Shown here: positions 48,308 to 58,607 of the stretch, in pieces
How the letters are laid out: each line of letters starts with the position of its first letter
Numbering within the stretch: position 1 is the stretch's first letter
DNA from: Dokdonella sp.
Lineage (GTDB): Bacteria; Pseudomonadota; Gammaproteobacteria; Xanthomonadales; Rhodanobacteraceae
Assembly: GCA_019634795.1 (NCBI GenBank)
Contig: JAHCAR010000011.1
Coordinates: 1 to 64,000 of the forward strand
Reading direction: 5' to 3'
Length of the DNA: 64,000 bases
Notes under the pieces: generated by a model
Told to the model about the DNA's origin: nothing
Seen by the model: the letters and a program-made list of their open reading frames with translations, nothing else
Database searches by the model: none
Position numbers and translations under genes: made by a program

Positions 48308-50170
48308 ATGAACGATTTCCCCCGATGGAAACACATCCTGGTCGCCCTGGTGGCGGTGCTCGGCGTGTTGTTTGCAGTGCCCTCGCTGTACCAGAAGCAG
48401 CCTGCCGTGCAGGTCCTCGCGAACAAGAGCGGCATCGTCGATGAAGCGCTCAAGGAGCGCGCCCTGCAGGCCCTGCAGCAGCGCAAGATCGAGTTCCAGG
48501 ATGTCGAGATCAAGGACGACCGCCTGCTCGCGCTGTTCGGCAACACCGACGCGCAGCTGGCCGCGGCCAGTGCATTGCGTACCGACCTTGGCGACAACTA
48601 CACGGTGGCCCTGAACCTGGCCTCGACCGTGCCGCAGTGGATGCGCATGATCGGCGCCAACTCGATGCCGCTCGGCCTCGACCTCCAGGGCGGCGTGCAT
48701 TTCCTCATGCAGGTCGACCAGAAGAGCGTGCTGCAGAGCCAGGAGCAGCGCTATGTCGATGACATCCGTTCGCTGCTGCGCGACAAGGAAATCCGCAACG
48801 CCAAGGTCGACCGCGGCGCCCAGGGCATCGTCATCCAGGCCAGCAACGCGGCCGACCGCGACAAGATTGCCGCCGCCATCGGCGCCGACCTGATCGATCT
48901 CAATGTCACCGACGGACCGTCCATCGGCGATTCGCCGACCCTGATCGCCAAGGTCAAGCCGGAGCGCATCAAGCAGATCGCCGACAACACGATCAAGCAG
49001 AACGTCAGCACCCTGCGCAACCGCATCAACTCGCTCGGCGTGGCCGAGCCGCTGATCGTGCAGCAGGGCGACAGCCGCATCGTCGTCGAGCTGCCGGGCC
49101 TGCAGGACACGGCCGAAGCCAAGCGCCTGCTCGGCGCGACCGCCACCCTCGAGTACCGCGCGGTCGATGAAAGCGTCAACGTGGCCGAGGCGGTGCGTAC
49201 CGGATCGGTGCCGCCGGACTCGCGCATCTATTACTTCAAGGACGGCCGCCCGGCCGTGCTCAAGAAGAAGGTCATCGTCACCGGCGACGAGCTGGTCGAT
49301 GCCTCCAGCGCCGCCGATCCGCAGACCGGCGAACCGGCCGTGTCGGTCGCACTGAATTCTGCCGGCGCGCGCAAGATGCTCGACTTCACCTCGCAAAACG
49401 TCGGCAAGGGCATGGCCGTCGTGCTGGTCGAGCGCATTCCCGAAGTGCGCATCGTCGACGGCAAGGAAGTGCGCAGCGCCAAGATCGAGGAGAACATCAT
49501 CAGCCTCGCGACCATCCGCGGCGTGTTCTCGAACAAGTTCCAGACCACCGGACTCGAGAGCATGAAGACCGCCTCGGACCTGGCCCTGCTGCTGCGCTCC
49601 GGCTCGCTGGCCGCGCCGGTCGACATCGTCGAGGAGCGCGTGATCGGCTCGACCCTCGGCGCCGACAACATCCGCAAGGGCGTCACCGCGGTCATCGTCG
49701 GCCTGCTCCTCGTGGTTGGCTTCGTCGCCGTCTACTACAAGGTCTTCGGCCTGATCGCCGACGTCGCGCTGATGATGAACCTGGTCCTCCTGGTGGCCAT
49801 CCTCAGCATTTTCCAGGCCACCCTGACCTTGCCCGGCATCGCCGGCATCGTGCTCACGCTCGGCATGGCCATCGACGCCAACGTGCTGATATGCGAGCGC
49901 ATCCGCGAGGAGCAGCGCAACGGCATGACCCCGTTCGCAGCCATCCGCGGCGGTTACGAAAAGGCCTGGGCCACGATTCTCGATGCCAACGTCACCCATC
50001 TGATCGCCGCCTTCGGCCTCATGACCTTCGGTTCCGGTCCGATCCGCGGCTTCGCGATCACGCTGACGATCGGCATCCTCACGTCGATGTTCACTTCGGT
50101 GACCGGCACCCATTCGCTCGTCGCATTGATCTTCGGCCGCTCGGCCAAGCTCAAGTCGCTGCCGGTCTGA
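48308..50170 (+). CDS. secD: Protein translocase subunit SecD
   Basis: The 620-residue inner-membrane protein uses the proton gradient to help pull proteins across in the late stage of Sec export. It has an N-terminal helix (res. ~9-27), the SecD signature LGLDLQGGVHFLMQVD, a large periplasmic P1 domain, and a C-terminal bundle of five helices. That bundle carries GMAIDANVLICERIREE, the conserved Asp-containing helix used for proton flow. Its length is normal. It lies 157 bp after yajC and 16 bp before secF. Confidence 0.96.
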   Translation: MNDFPRWKHILVALVAVLGVLFAVPSLYQKQPAVQVLANKSGIVDEALKERALQALQQRKIEFQDVEIKDDRLLALFGNTDAQLAAASALRTDLGDNYTVALNLASTVPQWMRMIGANSMPLGLDLQGGVHFLMQVDQKSVLQSQEQRYVDDIRSLLRDKEIRNAKVDRGAQGIVIQASNAADRDKIAAAIGADLIDLNVTDGPSIGDSPTLIAKVKPERIKQIADNTIKQNVSTLRNRINSLGVAEPLIVQQGDSRIVVELPGLQDTAEAKRLLGATATLEYRAVDESVNVAEAVRTGSVPPDSRIYYFKDGRPAVLKKKVIVTGDELVDASSAADPQTGEPAVSVALNSAGARKMLDFTSQNVGKGMAVVLVERIPEVRIVDGKEVRSAKIEENIISLATIRGVFSNKFQTTGLESMKTASDLALLLRSGSLAAPVDIVEERVIGSTLGADNIRKGVTAVIVGLLLVVGFVAVYYKVFGLIADVALMMNLVLLVAILSIFQATLTLPGIAGIVLTLGMAIDANVLICERIREEQRNGMTPFAAIRGGYEKAWATILDANVTHLIAAFGLMTFGSGPIRGFAITLTIGILTSMFTSVTGTHSLVALIFGRSAKLKSLPV

Positions 50171-50186
50171 CCTCAGGGATTCATCC

Positions 50187-51149
50187 ATGGAACTCTTCAA
50201 TCCGAACAGCAAGATCGACTTCATGCGCTGGCGCAAGGTTGCGCTGGGCATCTCGGCGATCCTCATGGTCATCTCCGCCGCGATCATCTTCGTGCGCGGC
50301 CTCGACTACGGCCTCGACTTCACCGGCGGCGCCAATATCGAAGTCAGCTACGACAGCGCGATCGACGTCGCCGACGTGCGTGCGGCATTGACCGCCGGCG
50401 GCTTCGACAAGGCGGTCGTGCAGACTTACGGCGGCACCAATGATTTCGCCATCCGCATCGTCGCCGACGAGCAGGCCGAGACGACCGAGGAGGCGACTTC
50501 GGCGGCCAACGACAAGATCGGCAACAACGTGCTCAAGGCGCTGCGCGCGGCGCGCTCCGACGCCAAGGTCAAGAGCAGCGAATTCGTCGGCCCGCAGATC
50601 GGCGACGAGCTGCGCAACGACGGTCTGGTCGCGGTCATCTTCGTCATCGCCGGCATCTCGATCTACCTGTGGATCCGCTTCGAATGGCGCTTCGCGGTTT
50701 CGGCGGTGGCCTCGGAAATCCACGACACCCTGCTCACCGTCGCAGCGTTCGCGCTGACCGGGCGCGAATTCGACCTGCCGGCCCTGGCCGCGGTGCTATC
50801 GGTGGTCGGCTACTCGATCAACGACAAGATCGTCGTCTTCGACCGCGTCCGTGAAATCTTCCGCTCCTCGCGCAAGGGCGACCCGGCCGAGATCCTCAAC
50901 CGCTCGGTCAACTCGACCCTGTCGCGCACGATCATGACCGGCGTGACCACGGCCCTGGCCGTCGGCACCCTGTACTTCCTCGGCGGCCCGGCCCTCGAGA
51001 ACTTCGGCCTGATCATGCTGATCGGTATCTTCATCGGTATCGCTTCGTCGATCTTCTTCGCCAACCCGGTGCTGTTGCTGCTCGGCGTATCCAAGCAGGA
51101 CCTGATGCCGGTTTCGAAGAACGACCCCGAGCTCGAACGGCGTCCGTAG
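50187..51149 (+). CDS. secF: Protein translocase subunit SecF
   Basis: The 320-residue SecD partner has six transmembrane helices. It contains the SecF signature GLDFTGGANIEVSY (res. ~37-50) and the late motif YSINDKIVVFDRVREIFRS (res. ~209-227). It forms a complex with SecD and YajC to drive export and recycle SecA. It starts 16 bp after secD, so the two are co-translated. A UUCG-capped terminator follows 22 bp after the stop. Confidence 0.96.
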   Translation: MELFNPNSKIDFMRWRKVALGISAILMVISAAIIFVRGLDYGLDFTGGANIEVSYDSAIDVADVRAALTAGGFDKAVVQTYGGTNDFAIRIVADEQAETTEEATSAANDKIGNNVLKALRAARSDAKVKSSEFVGPQIGDELRNDGLVAVIFVIAGISIYLWIRFEWRFAVSAVASEIHDTLLTVAAFALTGREFDLPALAAVLSVVGYSINDKIVVFDRVREIFRSSRKGDPAEILNRSVNSTLSRTIMTGVTTALAVGTLYFLGGPALENFGLIMLIGIFIGIASSIFFANPVLLLLGVSKQDLMPVSKNDPELERRP

Positions 51150-51171
51150 GCGACGCAAGCGGCTAGACTCG

Positions 51172-51196
51172 ACGGGGCGCTTCGGCGCCCCGTTTT
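51172..51196 (+). terminator. Intrinsic terminator after secF
   Basis: An 8-bp stem, CGGGGCGC (51173-51180) with GCGCCCCG (51185-51192), is capped by the stable tetraloop TTCG and followed by TTTT. It ends the yajC-secD-secF unit. Confidence 0.85.
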
Positions 51197-51268
51197 CGTC
51201 TGGAGCTACGGAACTTGTCGGAACGATCGCCGCGCCGGTCCAAAACGCATCCGCCGCCAGGCTCCGGC

Positions 51269-51988
51269 ATGGCGAAACACGGCCTCGCCCGCGTGATTTC
51301 CAAACGCGGGATCTGCTCGCGTTCGCAGGCCGAAGCGGCGATCCGGGCCGGTCGCGTTCGCGTCGACGGGCGCATCGTCAGTGACCCCGAAGCACGCACT
51401 GAATCCGATGCCCGCATCATCATCGACGAGGCATCGGCAGAGCCGGGCCCCTATCGTTATCTGATGCTCAACAAGCCGCGTGGCGTCGTCACCACGGCAT
51501 CCGACGAGCACGGGCGCGCTACGGTCTACCAGGCATTCGAAGAAGCAGGCATCGGCTGGGTCGCCCCGGTCGGTCGCCTCGACAAGGCCAGCGAAGGCCT
51601 GCTGCTGTTCAGCAACGACAGCGCATGGGCGGCACGGATCACGGCGCCCGAATCGCAGCTCGAAAAGACCTATCACGTGCAGGTCGACTGCCTTCCCGAT
51701 GCCGATCTGCTCGCGCGTATCGCGGCCGGGGCCGAAGTCGACGGCGAACGCCTGGCAGTGGTTGCGATTCGCGAGCTGCGGCGCGGGGCGAAGAATGCCT
51801 GGCTCGAAGTCGTGCTCGACGAGGGCCGCAACCGGCAGATACGCCGCTTGCTGTCGGTATTCGACATTGCGGTGCTGAGGCTGGTGCGGGTTGCGATCGG
51901 GTCGCTTCGGTTAGGGGAGTTGGGGAAGGGGCAGTTTCGGGTTCTGGATGAGGGGGAGGTTCGCGCGCTGGCTTCTCCGACACGTTGA
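51269..51988 (+). CDS. Pseudouridine synthase of the RsuA/RluB/E/F family
   Basis: The 239-residue protein has an N-terminal S4 RNA-binding domain (LARVISKRGICSRSQAEAAI) and a catalytic domain. The catalytic Asp lies in GRLDKASEGLLLFSND, the family motif GRLDxxTxGLLLxTND. The C-terminal motif is EGRNRQIRRLL. It converts a uridine in rRNA to pseudouridine; which rRNA site cannot be told. The ATG at 51269 is used here. An in-frame TTG at 51215 with GGAG upstream would add 18 basic, Pro-rich residues and is a real alternative, as RluB-like enzymes often have basic tails. Confidence 0.85.
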   Translation: MAKHGLARVISKRGICSRSQAEAAIRAGRVRVDGRIVSDPEARTESDARIIIDEASAEPGPYRYLMLNKPRGVVTTASDEHGRATVYQAFEEAGIGWVAPVGRLDKASEGLLLFSNDSAWAARITAPESQLEKTYHVQVDCLPDADLLARIAAGAEVDGERLAVVAIRELRRGAKNAWLEVVLDEGRNRQIRRLLSVFDIAVLRLVRVAIGSLRLGELGKGQFRVLDEGEVRALASPTR

Positions 51989-53681
51989 TCGAGGCCAGCT
52001 GTCCTCCCGACGACGTCAGGGGTCTCAGTGACTCTGCTGTTCGCGCTGTCGGATATCCATGCGCGGCGCAATCCAGCAGCCGGAGCAGAGCTTCGACTCG
52101 CCTACGGCAAGCGAGCCGTTACTGTTCCAGTCACTCCGATTCCACTGTAGGAGCGCCTTCAGGCGCGATCGGCTCCCCGCGCCAACCGATTCCCCCTCAC
52201 CGTCGTCCCGGCGCAGGCCGGCACCCATTGCCTTGGCTCCTCCGCTTGTCCGTGCATCGCTACGCGGCGCATTCTTGGGTTGCATGCAGAGCTTTCACTC
52301 GCCTTCGGCGAGCGGTTCACTCCGATTCCGGTCACTCCGATTCCCCTGTAGGAGCGCCTTCAGGCGCGATGCTTTCCCGCACGTTTCGGAATTCCACATC
52401 GTCGTCTCTGCCCTTCGACAGCGGTGATCATCGCAACCCGTGGAACTGCACGAGGCGCGGCGATTAGCCATGTATGAAAGGTCGCCGTTGGCTGCGGTCG
52501 TCGCCGCCACCACGCTCGAAGGGATCACTGGAAACCGCTGGTGAAGATTCCAACAGAAGACCGGCACACCGTACATGCTGCTCGGAGAACGTCTGCTATC
52601 GGCGCGTGCTGGCAGTGCTGGCGATGGAGGTCACACGCGTTTGGCGAATGTATCTGGAAGGTGGCTACGAGCACGACTCCAGGTGGTCAAGTTCCCAACT
52701 TCGCGACCTGGCCAGGCCCTATGGCGGCGGTGTCGAATTCGGCGCTATAAGGTCGGAAGCGCGTTGGCGCACCGACCACTCGGTACGCCGCAATGGCGAC
52801 CTTTATCCGAGCCACGGCGTATCGGCCCGTGCGCGATGTGGGCCGACATCCACCGCGGCAACCGCTTCACGCCTGACCAGCTATGCGCGAGCAAGGCGCG
52901 CGGCCTGCATCGGCATGTCGTCGTCAACGGCGGTGAGCAGCATCCGAATGCTAGCGATGGCGCTTCTGCGCTGGGCGACATCGTCACTTCACGCAGATCG
53001 CCTTTGCGAGAATGGCGAGACGATCCCTGTTGACCCACGACACCTCTTCTGCCACGCCCGTACTGCTCGGGTTCCGTGTGCAGGGCACGAAGGGAGTCAT
53101 GGCTGGACATCAACCAGTCGATCCACATCGAAGGCGAGAGCCCTGCACATGCGCGCGGGGAGCCCGCACAGGCCTGGCTCCAGGCGAGTGAAAGCTTGGG
53201 ACTAGATGCCCACATCTCGCGCCGCGAAGCGATGCACGAAGCGAAGCCAGAGCCAAGTCACTGGGTCCCTGCATGCGCAGGGACGACGATGCAGAAGTTC
53301 GAAACGTGCAGAAAGGCATCGCGCCTGAAGGCGCTCCTACAGTGGAATCGAAGTAAACCGGGAATCGAAGTAAACCGGGAATCGAAGTAAACCGGGAATC
53401 GCAGTGAACCGGGAATCGCAGTGAACCGGGAATCGCAGTGAACCGGGAATCGGAGTGATTCGGGAATCGGAGTGAACCGGGAGTCGGAGTGAACCGGGAG
53501 TCGGAGTTAACCGGGAATCGCAGTGACTCGCTTGTCGAAGGCGAATGGACGCTCTGCTCGCAATCCCGAAATGCACCATGCAGCGATCTGAAATACCGCG
53601 AATGGCCCAGCTCCTCGGACAAACTCGCACGAATACCAAACCCGTGCCAAGAACAGGACGACCCGCGAATCCGATCCCAAA
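51989..53681. repeat. 1.7-kb intergenic region with repeat modules and a possible decayed gene
   Basis: Modules of the 46089-47817 element recur here. REP-like TGTAGGAGCG palindromes occur near 52147 and 52348. A GCTTTCACTCGCC-REP-TTCGGAATTCCACATCGTCG stretch covers about 52250-52425. An inverted-sense copy lies at about 53182-53350, ending in CGCTCCTACAGTG. The inner GC hairpins are absent. Between ~52440 and 53150 the DNA is less GC-rich, with short overlapping open frames in several phases and no recognisable domain; it may be a gene remnant. A 17-bp tandem array follows at 53351. Confidence 0.75.
53351..53520. repeat. Ten tandem 17-bp units (minisatellite)
   Basis: Exactly ten consecutive 17-bp units run without a break. 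They read AAGTAAACCGGGAATCG three times, CAGTGAACCGGGAATCG three times, then four variants beginning GAGT. Neighbouring units resemble each other most, as expected for stepwise duplication. The array is attached to the end of the repeat module at 53182-53350. A two-unit relative in reverse sense lies at about 52313-52343. Confidence 0.92.
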
Positions 53682-54869
53682 TCAGATCACGCCCAATTTC
53701 TTCCCGACCTTGATGAACGCCTCCACCGCGCGATCGATCTGCGCGATCGAATGCGCCGCGCTCATCTGCGTGCGGATGCGCGCCTGGCCTTGCGGCACGA
53801 CCGGGTAGAAGAAGCCGATCACGTAGATGCCTTCTTCGAGGAGGGCGCTGGCGAACTGCTGGGCGAGTTTGGCGTCGTAGAGCATGACCGGGACGATCGG
53901 GTGGTTGCCGGGGCGCAGGTCGAAGCCGGCTTCGCTCATGCGCTGGCGGAAGTGCTTCGCGTTGGATTCGACCTTGTCGCGCAGGGCGTTGGAGCGCGAG
54001 AGGATTTCGAAGACCTTGATGCTCGCGGCGACCAGCGGCGGCGGCAGGGTGTTCGAAAAGAGGTAGGGGCGCGAGCGCTGGCGCAGCAGGTCAATGATCT
54101 CGCGACGACCGGTGGTGAAGCCGCCCGAGCCGCCGCCGAGGGCCTTGCCGAGGGTCGAGGTGTAGATGTCGACCTCGTCCATGACACTGTGCAGTTCGGC
54201 CGAACCGCGGCCGTTCGGGCCGACGAAGCCGGTGGCGTGCGAATCGTCGACCATGAGCAGGGCGCCGTACTTCTTCTTCAGGGCGACGATCTCGTCGAGC
54301 TTGGCGATGTAACCATCCATCGAGAACACACCGTCGGTGGCGATCAGGCGCGTGCGCCTGTCTTTCGTCTCGACGAGGTGCTTTTCGAGTTCAGCCATGT
54401 CGCTGTTGGCATAGCGCCGGCGCTCGGCCTTGCACAGGCGGATGCCGTCGATGATCGAGGCATGGTTGAGCGCATCGGAGATCACCGCATCCTGATCGGA
54501 GAGGATCGTCTCGAACAGGCCGCCGTTGGCATCGAAGCAGCTCGTGTAGAGGATCGTGTCCTCGGTGCCGAAGAACTCTGAGATCTGTGCCTCGAGCTGC
54601 TTGTGCAGGTCCTGGGTGCCGCAGATGAAGCGCACGCTGGCGAGGCCGAAGCCGTGGGTGTCGAGGGCCAGCTTGGCCGCCTTGATCACTTCGGGATTGT
54701 CGGCCAGGCCGAGGTAGTTGTTGGCGCAGAAGTTCAGCACCTCGCGGCCGTCGGTGGTGCGGATCGCGGCTGATTGCGGAGTGGCGATGATGCGTTCGGT
54801 CTTGAACAGGCCCTGTTCGCGGATCGATTCGAGTTCGCTGGCGAGACGTTCGCGGGTTGCGGAATCCAT
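53682..54869 (-). CDS. kbl: 2-amino-3-ketobutyrate CoA ligase (glycine C-acetyltransferase)
   Basis: The 395-residue PLP enzyme of the alpha-oxoamine synthase family cleaves 2-amino-3-oxobutyrate with CoA into glycine and acetyl-CoA, the second step of threonine degradation. The PLP lysine is K242 in [24 protein letters not shown] and the N-terminal [16 protein letters not shown] block also match Kbl. It is commonly paired with tdh (threonine dehydrogenase), but no tdh lies next to it here. It is divergent from the deiminase-like gene, with 131 bp between them. Confidence 0.93.
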   Translation of the reverse strand: MDSATRERLASELESIREQGLFKTERIIATPQSAAIRTTDGREVLNFCANNYLGLADNPEVIKAAKLALDTHGFGLASVRFICGTQDLHKQLEAQISEFFGTEDTILYTSCFDANGGLFETILSDQDAVISDALNHASIIDGIRLCKAERRRYANSDMAELEKHLVETKDRRTRLIATDGVFSMDGYIAKLDEIVALKKKYGALLMVDDSHATGFVGPNGRGSAELHSVMDEVDIYTSTLGKALGGGSGGFTTGRREIIDLLRQRSRPYLFSNTLPPPLVAASIKVFEILSRSNALRDKVESNAKHFRQRMSEAGFDLRPGNHPIVPVMLYDAKLAQQFASALLEEGIYVIGFFYPVVPQGQARIRTQMSAAHSIAQIDRAVEAFIKVGKKLGVI

Positions 54870-55000
54870 GGCGTTTTCTTCGGCGAAAGGAGCGTAGTTT
54901 CCTTGAAAGTGGCCGCGAAGCCTACCCGGATCGGGGCTGGGGTGGAGCGAAAACCCGGCCGGGCCGCTAGACTGCCCGGCGGGCAAGCGGAGTGCAGACA

Positions 55001-56173
55001 ATGCAAAGACGCGTTTTCATCGGGGTCGTCCTGTTCGGCCTGTTCGCCATGGCCGACCTCGGCGCGGCCATGCGGCGTGCCGATCCGGCCTATCTGGCAA
55101 CGATCCGCGACGACGATCCGGTGCGCCTGCCGCGCAATCTCGCGCCCGCGGAAATCCATCTGCCAGCGTTGCCGCTTCCCGAGCGGCCGCAGGTCGCGCC
55201 GACCGGGCCGGTTCGCGCCCAGGCCGAGTACGAGGCCAACGCCGGCATCCTGATCCGCTGGGGCAGCTACAACGCGCTGCAGACCGAGATGGTCGTGCCG
55301 CTGACCACGGCGACGCCGCCCTCCGATGTCTGGATCGTGGTCAGCGGGGCCAGCCAGCAGGCCTCGGCCAGCAGCGTGCTGCAGAACGGCGGCGCCGACC
55401 TCGACCATGTGCACTTCATCGTCGCGAGCACCGACTCGGTCTGGATGCGCGACTACGGCCCGCGCTTCGTCAACGACTATGGCCGGCGTGCGATCGTCGA
55501 CCACACCTACAACCGGCCGCGACCCAACGACAACCTGTTTCCGTCCACCTACGGCGCGCAGATCGGCGAATCGGTGTATGCGCTTCCGTTGATCCACGGC
55601 GGCGGCAACTTCCATCTGTTCCGCAATCGCGATGCCTACATGACGCGGCTGATCGCGAACGAGAATCCGGGGCTGAGCGAAACCCAGATCACCAATTATT
55701 TCGCCCAGTACGAAGGGCTCGAGGTCACCCTGACCGACCCGTTCCCGAGCAGTTACGACTCCACCCAGCACATCGACATGTGGATGCTGCCGTTGACCGA
55801 CGGCAAGGTGCTGATCGGCGAATACACGGCCGGCGAGGGCGGCGGCGTGCCCAAGGCCGTGACCGATGCCACGGCCAGCCTGATGCAGGGCCGCGGCTAC
55901 ACGGTCTACCGCACGCCGGGCTGGCGCAGCGGCGGCACGCATTACACCTATACCAATTCGGTGATCGTCAACAACGTGGTCCTGATCTGTCGCTTCAACG
56001 GCGAGACCACGCGCAATGCCCAGGCGCTGGCGACCTACCAGAGCGCGCTGCCCGGATACGCGATCGTTGCCGTGGATTGCAGTTCGATCATCGGCCAGGC
56101 CGGGGCGATCCATTGCATCGTCATGCACATGCCCGACCTGCTCTATCGCGACGAATTCGATGCGGCGGATTGA
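55001..56173 (+). CDS. Exported peptidylarginine/agmatine deiminase-family protein
   Basis: The 390-residue guanidino-group hydrolase of the bacterial PAD/agmatine deiminase family has its catalytic residues in place: R150-D151 (WMRDYGP), H257 and D259 (QHIDMWM), and C372 near the end (AIHCIVM). It has an N-terminal signal peptide ([18 protein letters not shown]), unlike cytoplasmic agmatine deiminase, so it acts outside the cytoplasm. It may deiminate arginine side chains or free guanidines. The C terminus, [12 protein letters not shown], resembles the tail of the secreted protein at 30291-31391. The start is the ATG at 55001, with CGGAG upstream. Confidence 0.85.
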   Translation: MQRRVFIGVVLFGLFAMADLGAAMRRADPAYLATIRDDDPVRLPRNLAPAEIHLPALPLPERPQVAPTGPVRAQAEYEANAGILIRWGSYNALQTEMVVPLTTATPPSDVWIVVSGASQQASASSVLQNGGADLDHVHFIVASTDSVWMRDYGPRFVNDYGRRAIVDHTYNRPRPNDNLFPSTYGAQIGESVYALPLIHGGGNFHLFRNRDAYMTRLIANENPGLSETQITNYFAQYEGLEVTLTDPFPSSYDSTQHIDMWMLPLTDGKVLIGEYTAGEGGGVPKAVTDATASLMQGRGYTVYRTPGWRSGGTHYTYTNSVIVNNVVLICRFNGETTRNAQALATYQSALPGYAIVAVDCSSIIGQAGAIHCIVMHMPDLLYRDEFDAAD

Positions 56174-56230
56174 GTCAGCGCGCGATCTCGCGAACACCAT
56201 TCGAGGTGATGTGCTCGTGACCGTCGCACG

Positions 56231-56965
56231 ATGAAGCGTTTCGGCCTGCTCGACACCGCGCAAATTCCGGGCGGCGGCGAACTGCGCCTGTTCGAGGACG
56301 GCGAGCATTTCTCGATCAAGATCGCCGGCGGCGGCGACCTCATGTCGACGCGCATGCACGGATCGGAAGATGCACTGGCGCGAATCGCCTGCGAACGGAT
56401 ATCCAGCGTGGCCAGCCCGCGCCTTCTGATCGGCGGACTCGGCATGGGCTTCACCCTGGCCGAGGCGCTGAAGGTGCTGGGTGCGACCGCCCGGCTGCAG
56501 GTCGCGGAACTCGTGCCCGAGGTCGTGCGCTGGAATCGCGGTCCGCTCGGCGCCCACGCGGGCAGGCCGCTCGATGATCCGCGCGTGGAGGTCGTCGAAG
56601 CCGATGTCGCCGCCCTGATCCGCGCCGCATGCAGCGCCTACGATGCGATCCTGCTCGATGTCGACAACGGCCCGGACGGACTGACCCAGGCCGGCAACGA
56701 CTGGCTGTATTCCCATGCCGGGCTCGCCGCCGCGAAGGCCGCGCTGCGCGGCAAGGGCGTGCTCGCGGTCTGGTCGGCGCATCCGGACCGGCAGTTCGTC
56801 GAGCGCCTGCGCCAGGTCGGCTTCGACGTCGACGAGGTGAGCGTGCGCGCGCATGGCAACAAGGGGGCGCGGCATCGGATCTGGCTGGCGACGAACGGGG
56901 CGAGGCCGGCGCAGGAACGAAAAGGCAGGACGCCGGCTGCGAGGACGTCGCGCAGGCGACGCTGA
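56231..56965 (+). CDS. Spermidine synthase-like SAM-dependent protein
   Basis: The 244-residue protein of the spermidine-synthase/methyltransferase fold has a SAM-binding glycine motif, LLIGGLGMGFTLAEAL (res. ~65-80), VAELVPEVVRWNR and ILLDVDNGPDGL. The first ~40 residues look like the short N-terminal beta domain of SpeE. The C terminus is a basic tail. It may be an aminopropyltransferase or a methyltransferase of unknown target; many proteobacterial SpeE-like proteins are uncharacterised. It follows the deiminase-like gene by 57 bp on the same strand. Confidence 0.7.
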   Translation: MKRFGLLDTAQIPGGGELRLFEDGEHFSIKIAGGGDLMSTRMHGSEDALARIACERISSVASPRLLIGGLGMGFTLAEALKVLGATARLQVAELVPEVVRWNRGPLGAHAGRPLDDPRVEVVEADVAALIRAACSAYDAILLDVDNGPDGLTQAGNDWLYSHAGLAAAKAALRGKGVLAVWSAHPDRQFVERLRQVGFDVDEVSVRAHGNKGARHRIWLATNGARPAQERKGRTPAARTSRRRR

Positions 56966-57023
56966 ATTGCCGAGCAGGGTTCGGGCTCGGTCCCGGCCGT
57001 AATCGGCGTTTCGCAGCCGAGGC

Positions 57024-58454
57024 TCAGCAGTGGCTCTTGGCTGCGCCCGCTCCGGGACGGCAACTGCGATCCGCTCCGGCCAGAGCGAGGTGGCCCTGGC
57101 TGCCGCGCAGTCCGGTCTCGATGCTCCAGCCGCGATCGGTCAGTTCGCGCAGGCTGCGCGGCGTCGCCGTGCCGGTGATGGCCACGGTCTTGCGCGGGTC
57201 GCGGAATTCGTCGCGACCGATGAACTCGGCCACATCGTCGGTCCAGGCCAGGTAGTCGACCGGCAGCGGCAGCAGGCGCTCGCCGTCGTTGCTGTCGTAG
57301 GCAAGGCCGGCACCGACGATGAGCAGCGAGCCGCCGTGGGCGCGCGGGCCGAGGCGATCGACGATGAGTTCGAGCGAATTGACCAGGTAGCGCGCCTCGA
57401 GTTCGGAATGCGCCGACATGGCGAGTTCGAGCAGGGCATCGCCGCCGGCGTGCGGCTGCAGCGCATCGAGCGCGTCGACCAGTGCGGTCTGCAGGGTCGG
57501 CGTGAACACGCCGCGGCGCAGGAACTCGCGCATCAGCAGGGCGTCACGACAGTGCCGGTTCAACACGCGCGCATTGCGCTCGCGGATCTGCCCGGGGTCG
57601 AGTTTCCATACGATCTCGTTGAGCCGGCCACTGTAGGCCACGGCGAGGCCGCCGGCACCGCCGATCGAACCGATCGCGGCACTGGCGGCGAAGTGACCAC
57701 CGGATCCGGCCCAGGCCAGCTGGTCGAGGCGCTCTGAGAGATACGGGTTGCTCGTGTACGGATCGATGCCGAGCCGCTCGGCCAGTTCACGGCGAACCTG
57801 CCCGTACTTGACCTGGCGCTTGAGCTCGCGCCCGGCTTCGGCGCCGGCGCGCTCATACCAGGCCTTGCCGCCGCCCGGATCGTTCGCCGCGGCTTCCTCG
57901 CGATCGATGTCGCGCGCCTCGGTCATCGGTCCGTCGGCGCGCGGATAGGGATTGCCGTCGCTGCCGAATTCGCGCGCGGTGCGATCCGACAGCGACTGCG
58001 CCTGGCGCCCAATTTTGCCGATGCGCTTGCCGAAGTAGCGGGCGACGCCGGCCGGAATGCCCTTCAGCGTGGCGATCGGGTGGCGCAGGGCCTGGCCGAT
58101 GCCGCGCGCCGTGTGCCGTGCGGAGTCGCTGGCCACGCCAAGAAACGCGTCGGACTGGCTGAGCTTGGCTAGCGCTTCGAGGGCCGGCAGTTCGGCGACG
58201 CGATCGGCGAGGATCTCGACACTCTCGGCCTGTAGGGGGCCTACCGGCGTATCGAGGGTGAAATGGGCCATGTAGCCGCGGATCTCGACGTGCGGATCCA
58301 CCTCGAAGCCGGGGCCGGACATCAGGGCCGGCTGCACGAGCGTGGTCGCGCCGAGCACCGGCTCCGTCTCGTAGGCCGGCATCCTGGACGCGGCCGGCAC
58401 CGGCGCCAGTGTGGCGAGCAGCAAGGTTGCGGCATGGAAGCGGTAGACGGGCAT
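57024..58454 (-). CDS. Exported protein of unknown function
   Basis: The 476-residue product has a plausible signal peptide (FHAATLLLATLAPVPAAS). I recognise no family. Residues ~90-190 are helical and Arg/Lys-rich. A Gly-rich hydrophobic stretch (FAASAAIGSIGGAGGLAVAYSG, ~230-250) could insert in a membrane. The second half contains helical repeats around LVDALDALQPHAGGDALLEL and a C-terminal beta segment. The start at 58454 gives the better signal peptide; an ATG eight codons upstream is possible. It is divergent from recC. Confidence 0.6.
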   Translation of the reverse strand: MPVYRFHAATLLLATLAPVPAASRMPAYETEPVLGATTLVQPALMSGPGFEVDPHVEIRGYMAHFTLDTPVGPLQAESVEILADRVAELPALEALAKLSQSDAFLGVASDSARHTARGIGQALRHPIATLKGIPAGVARYFGKRIGKIGRQAQSLSDRTAREFGSDGNPYPRADGPMTEARDIDREEAAANDPGGGKAWYERAGAEAGRELKRQVKYGQVRRELAERLGIDPYTSNPYLSERLDQLAWAGSGGHFAASAAIGSIGGAGGLAVAYSGRLNEIVWKLDPGQIRERNARVLNRHCRDALLMREFLRRGVFTPTLQTALVDALDALQPHAGGDALLELAMSAHSELEARYLVNSLELIVDRLGPRAHGGSLLIVGAGLAYDSNDGERLLPLPVDYLAWTDDVAEFIGRDEFRDPRKTVAITGTATPRSLRELTDRGWSIETGLRGSQGHLALAGADRSCRPGAGAAKSHC

Positions 58455-58607
58455 CGTCTGCAGGTATCGATAGGGCAACGCGGCGCGCGATTCGCAGGCA
58501 TTGCGAAACGACCGCGGTCAAATCCGGACCGCCAGTGTAGCCGGCCTGCGGGCGGGAGTTCGCGGCACATGGCAAACTCGTTCATCCGGGAGTCGGGCAG
58601 GCAGGGC

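Noticed and set aside
53351-53520. CRISPR array
   Set aside because: The 17-bp units abut directly with no spacers, and no cas genes are present.
55001-56965. Polyamine biosynthesis operon
   Set aside because: The deiminase is exported and no N-carbamoylputrescine amidase or decarboxylase lies nearby.
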